Assembly: GCA_028532855.1 (NCBI GenBank)
Contig: JAQQAL010000032.1
Coordinates: 1 to 36,335 of the forward strand
Direction: 5' to 3'
Length of the DNA stretch: 36,335 nt
Source: Candidatus Thalassospirochaeta sargassi
GTDB taxonomy: Bacteria; Spirochaetota; Spirochaetia; UBA9216
Both the position numbers and the translations under genes were made by a program. A model generated the notes under the pieces. That model made no database searches, was not told the origin of the DNA, and saw nothing but the letters and a program-made list of their open reading frames with translations. Within the stretch, counting starts at the first letter, position 1, and the number at the start of each line of letters is the position of its first letter. Below, piece after piece: positions 1-8,786 of the stretch.

Positions 1-2
1 AG

Positions 3-1091
3 TATTACAGTGAAAAAACAGTCTTTGATGGCCGTGAAGTGCAGGCTGCGCTTGAAGGGCGTTATGGCGCGGCTACGAGATTTTCAACTGGCGGACAGCG
101 CTCAATCAATCTCTATTCGGCAATACCCGTATATAGTGATATAAGCGAAAGCGAGGTTGCAGGTGCCGTACTTGTTTCCCGTTCCACATATCAGCTTCTG
201 ACCTATCTTTATGAGCTGCGACTCGATATTATTCAAATTTTCCTGATATTTCTCGTGCTCTCAATTGCTCTTTCTTTCGGTCTTGCCATGACAATTACAG
301 TCCCTGTTGTCCGTCTGAAAAATGAGGCAGGAAACATTCTTGATGAATCCGGAAACTTTCGCAATCATTTCACCGGCTTCAAACGTGGTGATGAGATTGG
401 TGAGCTTTCAAGATCGCTTACCAGACTAAGCGGAAATCTTGAAAACAAGATGGAATTTATCGACAAATTTACATCAGATATGCTGCACGAACTTAAAAAT
501 CCGCTATCGGTAATAAAAAGCTCAGCCGAGCTTGCTCTTAAATCACCGGATAAAACTCCTGAACTGCTCAGGCGTCTGCTTGATGAAGAGCGGAGGATGG
601 AAAGGATGCTTGGCGAGTTGCGTGAAATAAGCAGCCTGGAAAGCAGATTTGAAGGAGAACAGAAGGAAGAAGTGAATCTTTCAGAGGTCCTCCCTGTAAT
701 CCTGTCGCGCTACAGCAGGATCGAATTTGCAGATAAAAGCGACGGAAAATGCATTATCCTTATGAATGTGGACAGGCTTGTTCAGGCTGTCTGTAACCCT
801 GTAGATAACGCTCTGTCATTCAGTTCGAAGGCTCCTGTTCAGGTATCACTTGAACAGGAGCCAAATACGGCTGTTATTAAAATTGCAGATAACGGTCCTG
901 GTATTTCTCCCGGCGACGAAACAAAACTCTTCACACGTTTCTACTCCGACAGGCCCGAAGAAGAAAATGCGGCTCACTCCGGTCTAGGTTTATCCATTGT
1001 GAAATCGATTCTCGACTTCTACGGAGGCAGTTGCCGGATCTCAAACAGAACAGAAGGCGGTTGTCTTTTTCGTATTGAATTTCCTATGTAG
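3..1091 (+). CDS. Sensor histidine kinase, 5'-truncated by the window edge
   Basis: The frame is open from base 3, so the gene begins before the window; 362 residues are visible. Order: end of an extracytoplasmic sensor region, one membrane helix (about residues 75-100), a HAMP-like linker containing GDEIGELSRSL, a HisKA dimerisation domain with the phospho-acceptor His in LHELKNPLSVIKSS (about residue 162), then a HATPase_c domain with an N box (VDNALSF), G1 box (DNGPGIS) and G2 box (GLGLSIVKS). This is the core of a membrane two-component kinase. The partner response regulator is probably upstream, outside the window. The kinase class is certain from these motifs; the signal is unknown. Confidence 0.93.
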   Translation, partial: YYSEKTVFDGREVQAALEGRYGAATRFSTGGQRSINLYSAIPVYSDISESEVAGAVLVSRSTYQLLTYLYELRLDIIQIFLIFLVLSIALSFGLAMTITVPVVRLKNEAGNILDESGNFRNHFTGFKRGDEIGELSRSLTRLSGNLENKMEFIDKFTSDMLHELKNPLSVIKSSAELALKSPDKTPELLRRLLDEERRMERMLGELREISSLESRFEGEQKEEVNLSEVLPVILSRYSRIEFADKSDGKCIILMNVDRLVQAVCNPVDNALSFSSKAPVQVSLEQEPNTAVIKIADNGPGISPGDETKLFTRFYSDRPEEENAAHSGLGLSIVKSILDFYGGSCRISNRTEGGCLFRIEFPM

Positions 1092-1126
1092 TCTTTTGTG
1101 GTTTTTATCCTGATTTTTTATAAAAA

Positions 1127-1155
1127 TTGTAACTTTTAATACTCTAATTTATTTA
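1127..1155 (+). promoter_or_regulatory. Possible promoter for the secreted protein gene
   Basis: TTGTAA (1127-1132) and TATTTA (1150-1155) are separated by 17 bases in an A/T-rich gap between the kinase gene and the next gene. Both are imperfect matches to the sigma-70 boxes, so this is tentative. Confidence 0.3.
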
Positions 1156-1199
1156 TATAGTAGATGGGAGGAGATTACCTGAAATTTTTTGGAGGACAC

Positions 1200-1835
1200 A
1201 TGGAAAAGTTTGCCTTAGCAATTCTATTCGTAATGCTAGTTCTACCCCTCAGCCTTTTTGCAGCTGAAGATTACGGATTCGCATGCGGAGATTGGGAAAT
1301 CAAGGGTAACAGGATTTACCAGGAGGATGCTGATACCGGTATCGCAAAAGCCTGGCTGGTATATCCTCAGAAGGGCGTTGTGGAATATATTTTCAATGTA
1401 ATGTATGAGGAGGGGCTGTTTGAAGACGGTCATGCCGGTTTTGGTCTTCATATATTTGTTGATAAACCAGCAAAGGGTTTCAGCTGGGGCGAAGGCAAGT
1501 CTTATCTGCTGTGGCTGAATTATGATGAGAATCCAGAATCAGATGATATTCCTGAAGGCTTGAGTGCGCAGCTTTATCGAAGCGATACAAACTGGGATAT
1601 GGAACTGCTTGATTCAATCAGCCTCAAGGCACTTGAGAAGGTCGTTATGAAGTATCCGAAAAGTACCGAGGTTCCCATAAGGATTACTGTCGATGGAAGA
1701 AGCGGCGTTGTGAAAATTTATGATCCTGTAACATCAGGCCTGTTTTATACAATGAATCTTGACAATAAAAAGTCACTTTCCGGAAATTACGTAACTCTGA
1801 GAACTAACAGCGGGGCATTCAGCTTCGGATATTAA
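1200..1835 (+). CDS. Secreted protein of unknown function
   Basis: A 211-residue protein. An in-frame ATG at 1164 exists, but the ATG at 1200 is preceded by a strong Shine-Dalgarno GGAGG (1191-1195) and gives a clean signal peptide: MEK, then a hydrophobic stretch ending LSLFAAED with probable cleavage after AA. The mature part is rich in aromatic and acidic residues and alternates short strand-like segments, which suggests a beta-rich periplasmic or surface domain. I do not recognise a family. It has its own terminator and no operon partner, so context gives no role. Confidence 0.75.
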   Translation: MEKFALAILFVMLVLPLSLFAAEDYGFACGDWEIKGNRIYQEDADTGIAKAWLVYPQKGVVEYIFNVMYEEGLFEDGHAGFGLHIFVDKPAKGFSWGEGKSYLLWLNYDENPESDDIPEGLSAQLYRSDTNWDMELLDSISLKALEKVVMKYPKSTEVPIRITVDGRSGVVKIYDPVTSGLFYTMNLDNKKSLSGNYVTLRTNSGAFSFGY

Positions 1836-1856
1836 TCAGGACGTCAATAAAATTAC

Positions 1857-1887
1857 AGCGTCTTGTTTAAGCAGGGCGCTTTTTTTT
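1857..1887 (+). terminator. Rho-independent terminator
   Basis: A six-pair stem AGCGTC/GGCGCT (one G-T pair) with a 12-base loop is followed by eight T residues. It ends the transcript of the secreted protein; the flavodoxin gene converges from the other side. Confidence 0.75.
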
Positions 1888-1944
1888 AGCGTCCTATTCG
1901 CCCTGTATCAAATCCCATCGGCTTTTTTACATTTGCTTTGTTGT

Positions 1945-2409
1945 TTACAGTTCGTTAGCGAAGGCGGTGAGCTTTTCCACCCAGACGTCGCTTTTTCGCT
2001 CGAAATCCGAAAAATGGACAGTTTTTTCAGCCTTGCCGCCAAGTTCTTCCAGCTTGGCAATTGTCTTGTCCTGTCCTCCTCCGTTGAACGTGAGCAGGTA
2101 GGAGAGCTTTTTGCAATCATCTTTATGCGCATCCAGCCATGTTCTAACGGGGCTGGGTATATTTGAGGCCCAGACCGGCATGCAGAGAATTACTCCATTA
2201 TATTTTTCCGGATTCAACTCCGGTTCGATAATCTCAACCTTGAGCTCTCTCATTGATGCACGCCCGGCCGCAAGCCAGCCGATAGGGCCCCGGTATTTCT
2301 TTTTAGAGACAATCTCGGTAATATCGCAGTTCAGGTATTCCGAGAGCTTCTCGGCTGCTTTCCTTGTCGCACCGTTTCTGGAATAGTACACAACTAATTT
2401 GTCTGACAT
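1945..2409 (-). CDS. Flavodoxin family protein
   Basis: A 154-residue flavodoxin-fold protein, probably an FMN-binding cytoplasmic electron carrier or quinone reductase. It begins KLVVYYSRNGATRKAA, the phosphate-binding loop after the first strand, and has the second flavin loop region at VILCMPVWASNIPSPV, then LLTFNGGGQ. The loop is YSRNGAT rather than the usual T/S-x-T-G-x-T, so cofactor binding is slightly atypical. An AAGGAG ribosome site lies just before the ATG. The nearest minus-strand neighbour upstream is the frameshifted small gene at 2445-2716. The physiological partner is unknown. Confidence 0.85.
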   Translation of the reverse strand: MSDKLVVYYSRNGATRKAAEKLSEYLNCDITEIVSKKKYRGPIGWLAAGRASMRELKVEIIEPELNPEKYNGVILCMPVWASNIPSPVRTWLDAHKDDCKKLSYLLTFNGGGQDKTIAKLEELGGKAEKTVHFSDFERKSDVWVEKLTAFANEL

Positions 2410-2444
2410 ATTTGTCTCCTTGAATCAGATAAAATAAGATATTT

Positions 2445-2716
2445 TCAGTAAAGGTAATTCTTATCTTCTTGAATTTTATTAATATATTTAAAAAGTACAC
2501 CCAGGTCATAAGCAAGATCAAGTACTGTGAAGCGGTTTCTCATACATTGTGCAGACGCAAAGGCTGCAATGGCTACTTCTCTGCTCATGTTGATTTCGCC
2601 TGGCCGATACCGGGTCAGGACCTCCTCAACATGCAGGGGGCATCCTCAATCGCACCGCTGCGGATTACCAGTGCACTGGAGTCTTTGAGCTTTGTCATTA
2701 TTTCATTTAAATCCAT
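2445..2716 (-). pseudogene. Small gene (about 90 codons) broken by a one-base frameshift
   Basis: Two minus-strand frames meet at a run of five G on the plus strand (2636-2640). The first frame starts at an ATG at 2716 and encodes MDLNEIMTKLKDSSALVIRS, continuing GAIEDAP before running to a stop at 2615. The second frame opens exactly at the G run and continues LHVEEVLTRYRPGEINMSRE, then AFASAQCMRNRFTVLDLAYD, to a stop at 2445. Restoring one base in the run joins both into a continuous protein of about 90 residues. I do not recognise the family. No good ribosome site precedes 2716. It could be a real pseudogene, a phase-variable homopolymer, or a sequencing error. Confidence 0.5.
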
Positions 2717-2789
2717 GAAAATATATTATCATAAAATATACTTGATTTTTGTTTTCTATCCGATAAACTGAAACGTATTGGAGACCATT

Positions 2790-4454
2790 ATGTACAGCGG
2801 CAGTTTGCTCGATTCATTGCAGTTGGCGATATCCGTCAATTGTTTGACCCTGCTTGTTATAATCACAGGGGTTTATTTCGTTTATTCTTATAAAACCAGA
2901 GAGAAAACCTTTCTTGCCGGAGCTTTAATGACATTCAATGTGATGTTGTTTGTTCTTGCAGAAACTATCATCATAATTACCGGATGGACTGGTAATATGG
3001 AGCTTGGAAGACATCTTCACAGGGCTGAACAGATAGCTATATTGATGTTTCTGGCAAGTTTGCCTTATTTCCTGATGAATGCCTTTCCAACTGAAGGATT
3101 CTTGAAAAAAGCACTTGATATTTTCATGTGGCTGGGGCTTGCCCTGACTGTTGCAATGACTGCTGCGGCTTATATTTTCCCAGATTCTGTGATATCGGTT
3201 ACAACTGGCTCAAATATTCCCTTATTATCTCCCGGCGATTTTACCCGGGGTATGGAAGGTCCTCTTTTTATAGTGCGTGATATTGGTTTGTCCTTGTTTA
3301 TAGTCCTGGCTTTAGTCTACTCTATATACTATCTGATTAAAAAGAACCGCAATTTTCAGAGCTTGGCTCTTTTTATCGGGGTATTGATAGCGATACTCGG
3401 CGGTCTTGATGATATGCAGTATTTCTATAGCGGACGCAATTATTTTATTGAGAATGTTCGTTTTTCCAGATTTGTTTTTGGCTCAACAGTTATGATGCTT
3501 TTCTTTCTTGCTTCTGTATTCAGCAAATATTTTAAGGTTCTTGATCTGCTTGAAAATAAAACCAGAGAACTTAAGGCCTCCGAAAATAAATACAGTCTGG
3601 TTATGGATGCAGCTGATGAAATAATGTTCTCACTTTCGAATGAACTCGAGATTGTTTCTGCGAACCAGAAGGCTGAGAAGATTTTTCATATAGGAGATGA
3701 GCCTCTTAACTTTATAGACTGTCTTTATCTTAATGAGATAGATGAAGAAAAAGATAATCAGTATTTCAGGGAACAGCTTCTTGAACTGCAGGATGACGGT
3801 GACAAACTTTCATTTAATACATATATCAAAGACTGGGTAACCTTTGAACCTGTTGAATATCACTTCAGGTTTGATTGTTTTATTAACGGTGATAAGAAAG
3901 AGCTTATTGCAAGAGCCTGGCCTACTGCTTCTTCAAAGTTATCGGAGTATATTGGAACCGAAAGAATTTCTCTTGATGTTGATAATTACATTACCATGGT
4001 AGGTGACATTGTAGATAAGCTTACTGCCAATCTCAGACGCCGGCTTGAGAAGGGTGATGTGATGATGATAAAGATGGGGCTTAATGAGATGATTGTAAAT
4101 GCCATGGAGCATGGAAATCTGAATGTAACCTTTGATGAGAAGACAAAGGCTCAGGCTGAGGGCAGGTTGTTTGATTATATGAGTGAGCGCAGACAGCTCC
4201 CTGAAAACCGGGATAAAAAGGTTTCTATTGATTATTTTTTTGATGAAAAAAAGGTTATTTATCGTATAACCGATATGGGCCCCGGGTTCGATTATGAACA
4301 TATAATGAATAAGGTACAGAACGAAGTAAATCAGCAGGAACTGCAGCATGGCCGCGGAATTATCATGACGCAGGCTGTATTTGATAAGGTAGAATATAAT
4401 AAAAAAGGGAATCAGGTTCTGCTTATGAAGGAATTCCCTGATAAGGAGCAATAA
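2790..4454 (+). CDS. Membrane sensor with PAS-like region and HATPase_c (RsbW/kinase-like) domain
   Basis: A 554-residue protein. A TTG at 2778 would add four residues, but the ATG at 2790 is preceded by TGGAG (2779-2783) at proper spacing. About residues 10-250 hold seven or so hydrophobic helices, followed by a short coiled linker (LDLLENKTRELKASENKYSL) and a PAS-like region (MDAADEIMFSLSNELEIVSA). The C-terminal part is an ATPase domain with an N box in LNEMIVNAMEHGN and a G1 box DMGPGFD. No HisKA phospho-acceptor is obvious, and the ATPase resembles anti-sigma-factor kinases, so it may signal by serine phosphorylation or partner switching. The last base of its stop is shared with the next start (TAATG), so it is translationally coupled to the FMN reductase. 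Confidence 0.82.
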   Translation: MYSGSLLDSLQLAISVNCLTLLVIITGVYFVYSYKTREKTFLAGALMTFNVMLFVLAETIIIITGWTGNMELGRHLHRAEQIAILMFLASLPYFLMNAFPTEGFLKKALDIFMWLGLALTVAMTAAAYIFPDSVISVTTGSNIPLLSPGDFTRGMEGPLFIVRDIGLSLFIVLALVYSIYYLIKKNRNFQSLALFIGVLIAILGGLDDMQYFYSGRNYFIENVRFSRFVFGSTVMMLFFLASVFSKYFKVLDLLENKTRELKASENKYSLVMDAADEIMFSLSNELEIVSANQKAEKIFHIGDEPLNFIDCLYLNEIDEEKDNQYFREQLLELQDDGDKLSFNTYIKDWVTFEPVEYHFRFDCFINGDKKELIARAWPTASSKLSEYIGTERISLDVDNYITMVGDIVDKLTANLRRRLEKGDVMMIKMGLNEMIVNAMEHGNLNVTFDEKTKAQAEGRLFDYMSERRQLPENRDKKVSIDYFFDEKKVIYRITDMGPGFDYEHIMNKVQNEVNQQELQHGRGIIMTQAVFDKVEYNKKGNQVLLMKEFPDKEQ

Positions 4455-5023
4455 TGAAGGTTATAGGTATAAACGGCAGCCCGTCAAAAGACGGAAACAC
4501 AGTTGGAATGATGCGCACGGTTTTCAAACCTCTTGAAGCTGCGGGCCATGAATGTGAAGTATTCAACATAGGCGGTAAGGCTGTACATGGTTGTACGAAT
4601 TGCGGTTGGTGCAAGACCAATCATGAGGGGCGTTGTGCGTTAGATGATGACTGCATAAATGAAGCTATTGCAAAGATGGCGGCAGCAGATGCTGTTATAA
4701 TTGGCTCCCCTACATATTTTGCCTCCCTCACAACCGAAACAAAGGCGCTCGTAGACAGGGCCGGCCGGGTGTGCCGAGGTCAGGGGCTTCTGAAGCATAA
4801 AATAGGTGCTGCTGTTACTCCCGCAAGAAGGGCCGGCACCCTGAACGTTTTTCAGTCAATAAACAACTTTTTTCTTGTTCAGGAAATGATAGTGCCCGGC
4901 TCATCCTACTGGAATGTCGGAATGGCTGCAGCCCCCGGAGACTTTGAAAATGATGCTGAGGGGCAGGGTATAATGAAGACGCTGGGTGAGAATATCAGCT
5001 GGCTGCTTGAGAAGCTGAACTGA
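4454..5023 (+). CDS. NADPH-dependent FMN reductase / flavodoxin family protein
   Basis: A 189-residue iron-sulfur flavoprotein-like oxidoreductase. The N-terminal GINGSPSKDGNTVGMM is the FMN phosphate-binding loop; IIGSPTYFASLTTETKAL is the second flavin loop. A cysteine cluster, HGCTNCGWCKTNHEGRC (about residues 45-62), resembles the compact Cys motif of archaeal and clostridial iron-sulfur flavoproteins and may bind a cluster or act as redox thiols. Its start overlaps the stop of the membrane sensor by one base, implying the pair acts together, perhaps in redox sensing (inference). A strong terminator follows. Confidence 0.88.
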   Translation: MKVIGINGSPSKDGNTVGMMRTVFKPLEAAGHECEVFNIGGKAVHGCTNCGWCKTNHEGRCALDDDCINEAIAKMAAADAVIIGSPTYFASLTTETKALVDRAGRVCRGQGLLKHKIGAAVTPARRAGTLNVFQSINNFFLVQEMIVPGSSYWNVGMAAAPGDFENDAEGQGIMKTLGENISWLLEKLN

Positions 5024-5046
5024 GATAATAACATACACAGTTTTAG

Positions 5047-5073
5047 AGCCCTGTCTTTTTGCAGGGCTTTTTA
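5047..5073 (+). terminator. Rho-independent terminator
   Basis: A perfect seven-pair stem AGCCCTG/CAGGGCT with an eight-base loop is followed by a T run. It ends the sensor and FMN-reductase operon. Confidence 0.88.
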
Positions 5074-5120
5074 TATTAATTCCCGTTTGTGTTTATTATT
5101 AATCCTGTCGAAAATATGAT

Positions 5121-6080
5121 ATGTCCGATTATAAAGTTGTTATTCTCGATCATCGCTATGATCACTATGATTATGAAACCGAAGTACTGGGTGAGCTGGG
5201 TATAAAGCCTCTAGTAGCCTTCCCCGAATCCGAAGCGGCCGCCCGTGAGCTGCTGCATGACGCAGACGGGGTTATGTGTAATTTATACCAGATGGACGCC
5301 AGCGTTATTAATATGCTTGATAAATGCCGTGTTATTTCACGTTACGGTGTCGGTTATGACAATGTTGATGTGGATGCTGCGGCGGCAAAGGGTATTGCTG
5401 TATGCAATGTACCTGATTATTCGATGGAAGATGCATCTGATCATGCGCTTGCCCTGCTTTTCAACTGTACCAGGAAAATAAGCTATAAAGACAGGAAGAT
5501 TAGAGATGGGCAGTGGAACCTGCACAATGATCAGCCCTGTTTTCGTATGACGGGCCGGACCCTGGGGGTTATCGGCTTCGGGCATATCGGCAGTACTCTC
5601 GTTCGAAAAATATCAGGTTTCGGTTTTGCGGAAATTCTTATAGACAGTCCCAATACCGAGCCTGCTCTTATAGGGGTTGCGGGCGGACGGAAAACCGACC
5701 TTGATGAGGTGCTGCGCCGCAGCGATTATATTTCTATTCACTGTCCGCTTAAAGAGGATACAGTAAATATGTTTGACGACAGGGCATTTGCGAAGATGAA
5801 AGACGGCTCTATACTGATAAATACCGCCCGTGGCCCTATCGTGAATGAAAGAGCCTTGTGCCGGGCGCTGGAAAGCGGTAAGCTTGCTGCTGCTGGAATT
5901 GATGTATATGATGAAGAGCCCCTGTCAGCTGACAGCCCGCTGCGCAGGCTTGAAAATGTAACTCTCACTGATCATGCTGCATGGTATAGTGAAGAATCGA
6001 TTATTGAACTCAAGACGAAGGCGGCACGTAATGTTGTAGAAGTCCTTTCCGGAAAAGAACCGCAATATAAGGTTAATTAG
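5121..6080 (+). CDS. D-isomer-specific 2-hydroxyacid dehydrogenase
   Basis: A 319-residue NAD-dependent oxidoreductase interconverting a 2-oxoacid and a D-2-hydroxyacid. The Rossmann domain has GFGHIG (152-157), and the catalytic set is visible: Arg237 in NTARGPIV, Glu in YDEEP (about 266) and His285 in DHAAWYS. The ending DHAAWYSEESI resembles C-terminal-binding-protein-like members rather than SerA; there is no ACT domain. The length is normal. The gene is followed after seven bases by the EFR1-type protein, so they are probably cotranscribed. The substrate cannot be assigned. Confidence 0.92.
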   Translation: MSDYKVVILDHRYDHYDYETEVLGELGIKPLVAFPESEAAARELLHDADGVMCNLYQMDASVINMLDKCRVISRYGVGYDNVDVDAAAAKGIAVCNVPDYSMEDASDHALALLFNCTRKISYKDRKIRDGQWNLHNDQPCFRMTGRTLGVIGFGHIGSTLVRKISGFGFAEILIDSPNTEPALIGVAGGRKTDLDEVLRRSDYISIHCPLKEDTVNMFDDRAFAKMKDGSILINTARGPIVNERALCRALESGKLAAAGIDVYDEEPLSADSPLRRLENVTLTDHAAWYSEESIIELKTKAARNVVEVLSGKEPQYKVN

Positions 6081-6087
6081 GTAGGTT

Positions 6088-7086
6088 ATGAAAGCACTGA
6101 TAATCTACTTTTCGGGAACCGGTAACACCGGAATGATCACCGGCGAAATTATTTCGCGGCTTAGAAGTAAAGGCTGGGATGCGGTGTCGGTTTCGATTGA
6201 AGAAATGCATAAGTCCTCCCGTGATTTTAATTTCAACCTCAGAACCATGGACTTACTTGGGTTTGGCTTTCCGGTGTATAAGTTCAGCTACCCTTCAATC
6301 ATGGATCAGCTTTTTCCCTTTCTTGAAAACCTGAAACCGTCCGGAAAACCTTTTTTTGTGTATTCAACCTACTGCCGTTTCACCGGGACAGCTCTGAGCA
6401 GGTTTGCCAACACTCTTGAGCATACCGTCACCGCGGATGACAACAGAACGCATACACCCGTCGCGCTGAAAACATTCAAATGTCCATCGAATGGTATTGC
6501 ATCACTCAAAGCTCCAGACAGTACCGCCTACCGTGAGATTATGTATTTTGAAGCCGGTATTGGGCACAAGCTGGATGATTTTATATTGGAAATATTAAAG
6601 GGATGGCAGAGTTATCATGATACTGCCGGTGGTTCTGATGCCGGTGTTTTCACTCGTATCCGCTCGATTGATGAGCGGTATGAACGCCTCGCCGGCAGAA
6701 TAGAGAGAGCTCGTTATCCGTTTTTAAAAGTTGATGAGGAGCTGTGCATAGGCTGCGGGCTCTGTGCCAAGCGCTGCCCGGATAATAATCTGTTTATGGA
6801 GGACAGGCTGGACGACGAAGGTTCTGTAGAAGCGAAACCGGTTGCAGTCCCCCGGGACGCGGAAACCTGTCTGCATTGTCTGCGCTGTCTTCATATCTGC
6901 CCCAAACAGGCAATCAGCTTCGGTCCGCTTGTGCATGGGCCTGTTCGCTATACTGCGAAGGTTCGTAAAAGGCTTTTTGCTGAAGCTGCATCTAAACCAG
7001 CTGGATCGCCAGAAAATGGATCAAAGTTAAGAAATATTTGCTGGGCTGCTGGTATTCTTTTGGGGAATCTTTTCAGCAGACGCTGA
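6088..7086 (+). CDS. EFR1-type flavodoxin-ferredoxin fusion protein
   Basis: A 332-residue fusion. The N-terminal flavodoxin-like domain starts with LIIYFSGTGNTGMI, an FMN phosphate loop. The C-terminal part has two [4Fe-4S] motifs, CIGCGLCAKRCPD from Cys220 and CLHCLRCLHICPK from Cys261. EFR1 proteins are taken to pass low-potential electrons between flavin and iron-sulfur partners in anaerobes. A hydrophobic stretch near the C-terminus (ICWAAGILLGNLF) may be a membrane contact. It lies seven bases after the hydroxyacid dehydrogenase, so it may serve as electron partner in the same step (inference). Confidence 0.9.
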   Translation: MKALIIYFSGTGNTGMITGEIISRLRSKGWDAVSVSIEEMHKSSRDFNFNLRTMDLLGFGFPVYKFSYPSIMDQLFPFLENLKPSGKPFFVYSTYCRFTGTALSRFANTLEHTVTADDNRTHTPVALKTFKCPSNGIASLKAPDSTAYREIMYFEAGIGHKLDDFILEILKGWQSYHDTAGGSDAGVFTRIRSIDERYERLAGRIERARYPFLKVDEELCIGCGLCAKRCPDNNLFMEDRLDDEGSVEAKPVAVPRDAETCLHCLRCLHICPKQAISFGPLVHGPVRYTAKVRKRLFAEAASKPAGSPENGSKLRNICWAAGILLGNLFSRR

Positions 7087-7095
7087 GCGATGATA

Positions 7096-7146
7096 AACCC
7101 CGAATCAGAAAATTCTCAGTCTTCTGATTCACTCAGGGGTTTTTTC
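7096..7146 (+). terminator. Rho-independent terminator
   Basis: A nine-pair core GAATCAGAA/TTCTGATTC, extended by an outer CCCC/GGGG pairing with a small bulge, is followed by seven T residues. It closes the hydroxyacid dehydrogenase and EFR1 operon. Confidence 0.85.
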
Positions 7147-7177
7147 ATCCTTTACACCCTCAGGATTAGCGTTTTGG

Positions 7178-8785
7178 TTAACTGTTTGTTAAATTTATCC
7201 TGTAATCCTTTGGAGATTGTCCAAAGTTTTTCTTAAAGATGTAGTTAAAATATGATGGTGTGCTGTACCCCACATTTGCTGAGATTGCGGATATCTTCAT
7301 TTCAGGGTTGTCTTTAAGATATTTCACAGCCCGATCAAGTCTGAGTTTCGTGAGGGTTTCGATATATGATGTTCCATGTGCCTGCTTGTAAAGTCTGCTG
7401 AAATAAGCCGGAGTTAATGACAGATAGTTTGAAACGGTTTCAAGGGATAGGAGTGGATCGCTGTAGTTTTCAATAATGAAGGATTTTGCCCTGTCCATCA
7501 AATTGACTCCGGCACGCTCTTCGCGTGTCTGTTGCTGGCCAATTATCATTTCGCATGCCCAGCGTATTTTTGTAAGCAGTTCCTGTATTGTTTTGAGGTT
7601 TATGTATCGGAAAAGGGCCATCAGATCCGGGAAGAACTCTCTGACTGGAATCCCAAGCTCGTCTCCTGCTGACAGAACGCAGACAAATAGGTTTCGAAGC
7701 AGAGTTCTCTTATGTTCGATACCTATTGAATTGTCTGAAATTTCCTTCTCAATCGGTAAAATAAACTCTTCAAGCTTCTGTTTGTCTTTCTGTTTCAGAA
7801 TTGTATGTAGATTCCTCGTTGTTTCATAGATATTTACAGGAAGTGCGTATTCGGAACTGTCGGGTGATACCCCCTTCGCGTTCAGACCGGAAATCATCGA
7901 GAACATTGCATGGGTTTTCGCTTTCTGATACGAAAGCGAAAGCTCCTGGAGCTTTCCTGTTATTTCACCCATTCCCATAGCCAGCAGGCTAATCTCGGAT
8001 AACTGTTCTATTGCCGATTTTATATCCGGCAGAAGGCGGTTAAGATCGTATGTAAAATTTGTAGAAGAAAGAACAAGAGTGATATCGGTGTAAAAGATTT
8101 CGTTCGGCATCAGGAAAAGGCTGTCTATTGTCAGTGACCAGCGTGTAAGACTGGGTTTTATTACTTCAGTCAATTCGGTTTTCAGACTGGCCCACTCGAT
8201 CGGGTTTTTTATTTCGGTATATAGGATCATCGGAAAATAAAACGCGCTTTTCTGCTCGAATCCGTAAGCTGGAAGAAGTTTATCAAGGTCCTTCTCAGAA
8301 ATTACACCAAAAAGCAGCTCCCTGAAGAATTCATTAATAAGGATCTGTTTGTTGTCATTGTAAAAATCTTCAAGTTTTTTGATATCGTTTCGATCGGATC
8401 GTTCCTGTTGAATTTCAAAAGTCAATTTTTCGATTATGCCTCTAAGTTTCTCTATATCGATGGGTTTCAGGATGTAATCCTTCACTCCAAGTTTGATTGC
8501 CTGCTGTGCATATTCGAAATTGTTATAACCGCTAATTATCACAACCTTAATGTCGGGTGCGTGAAATCTTGCGTTTTTTATCAGATCCAGCCCGTTTCCG
8601 CCTGCCATTTTTATGTCTGTAAGCAAAATATCAGGCTTCTTCTCCTGTATAAGTCCAGCTGCTTCTACCCCGTTCTTAGCGAGACCTGTAACCTCAGCGT
8701 TCAGGGATGCCCAGTCAATTGATTTGAGGATTCCGTTTCGTATCAGTTTCTCATCTTCCGCAATTATTACTGAAAATTCCGCCAT
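7178..8785 (-). CDS. YesN-type response regulator (REC + AraC DNA-binding domain)
   Basis: A 535-residue transcription regulator. Residues 1-120 form a receiver domain: acidic pair in IIAEDEK, phospho-acceptor Asp57 in ILLTDIKM, the switch residue in VIISGYN and Lys in YILKPIDI. A long middle region of about 300 residues has no motif I can name. The last 100 residues are a double helix-turn-helix AraC domain (LSLETVSNYLSLTPAYFSRL, then ISANVGYSTPSYFNYIFKK). It starts one base after the kinase stop, with its ribosome site inside the kinase gene, so the two are coupled. The expected target is the divergent sugar transporter promoter. Confidence 0.95.
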   Translation of the reverse strand: MAEFSVIIAEDEKLIRNGILKSIDWASLNAEVTGLAKNGVEAAGLIQEKKPDILLTDIKMAGGNGLDLIKNARFHAPDIKVVIISGYNNFEYAQQAIKLGVKDYILKPIDIEKLRGIIEKLTFEIQQERSDRNDIKKLEDFYNDNKQILINEFFRELLFGVISEKDLDKLLPAYGFEQKSAFYFPMILYTEIKNPIEWASLKTELTEVIKPSLTRWSLTIDSLFLMPNEIFYTDITLVLSSTNFTYDLNRLLPDIKSAIEQLSEISLLAMGMGEITGKLQELSLSYQKAKTHAMFSMISGLNAKGVSPDSSEYALPVNIYETTRNLHTILKQKDKQKLEEFILPIEKEISDNSIGIEHKRTLLRNLFVCVLSAGDELGIPVREFFPDLMALFRYINLKTIQELLTKIRWACEMIIGQQQTREERAGVNLMDRAKSFIIENYSDPLLSLETVSNYLSLTPAYFSRLYKQAHGTSYIETLTKLRLDRAVKYLKDNPEMKISAISANVGYSTPSYFNYIFKKNFGQSPKDYRINLTNS

Positions 8786-8786
8786 T

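Noticed and set aside
2445-2716. Minus-strand fragments first looked like the two ends of a glycerol-1-phosphate or iron-type alcohol dehydrogenase
   Set aside because: Reading across the G5 run shows the two pieces join directly into one short protein, so no large middle part is missing and the dehydrogenase idea has no motif support.
3939-4451. 170-residue minus-strand open frame
   Set aside because: It lies wholly inside the membrane sensor gene, has no ribosome site and no recognisable domain; it is a shadow frame.
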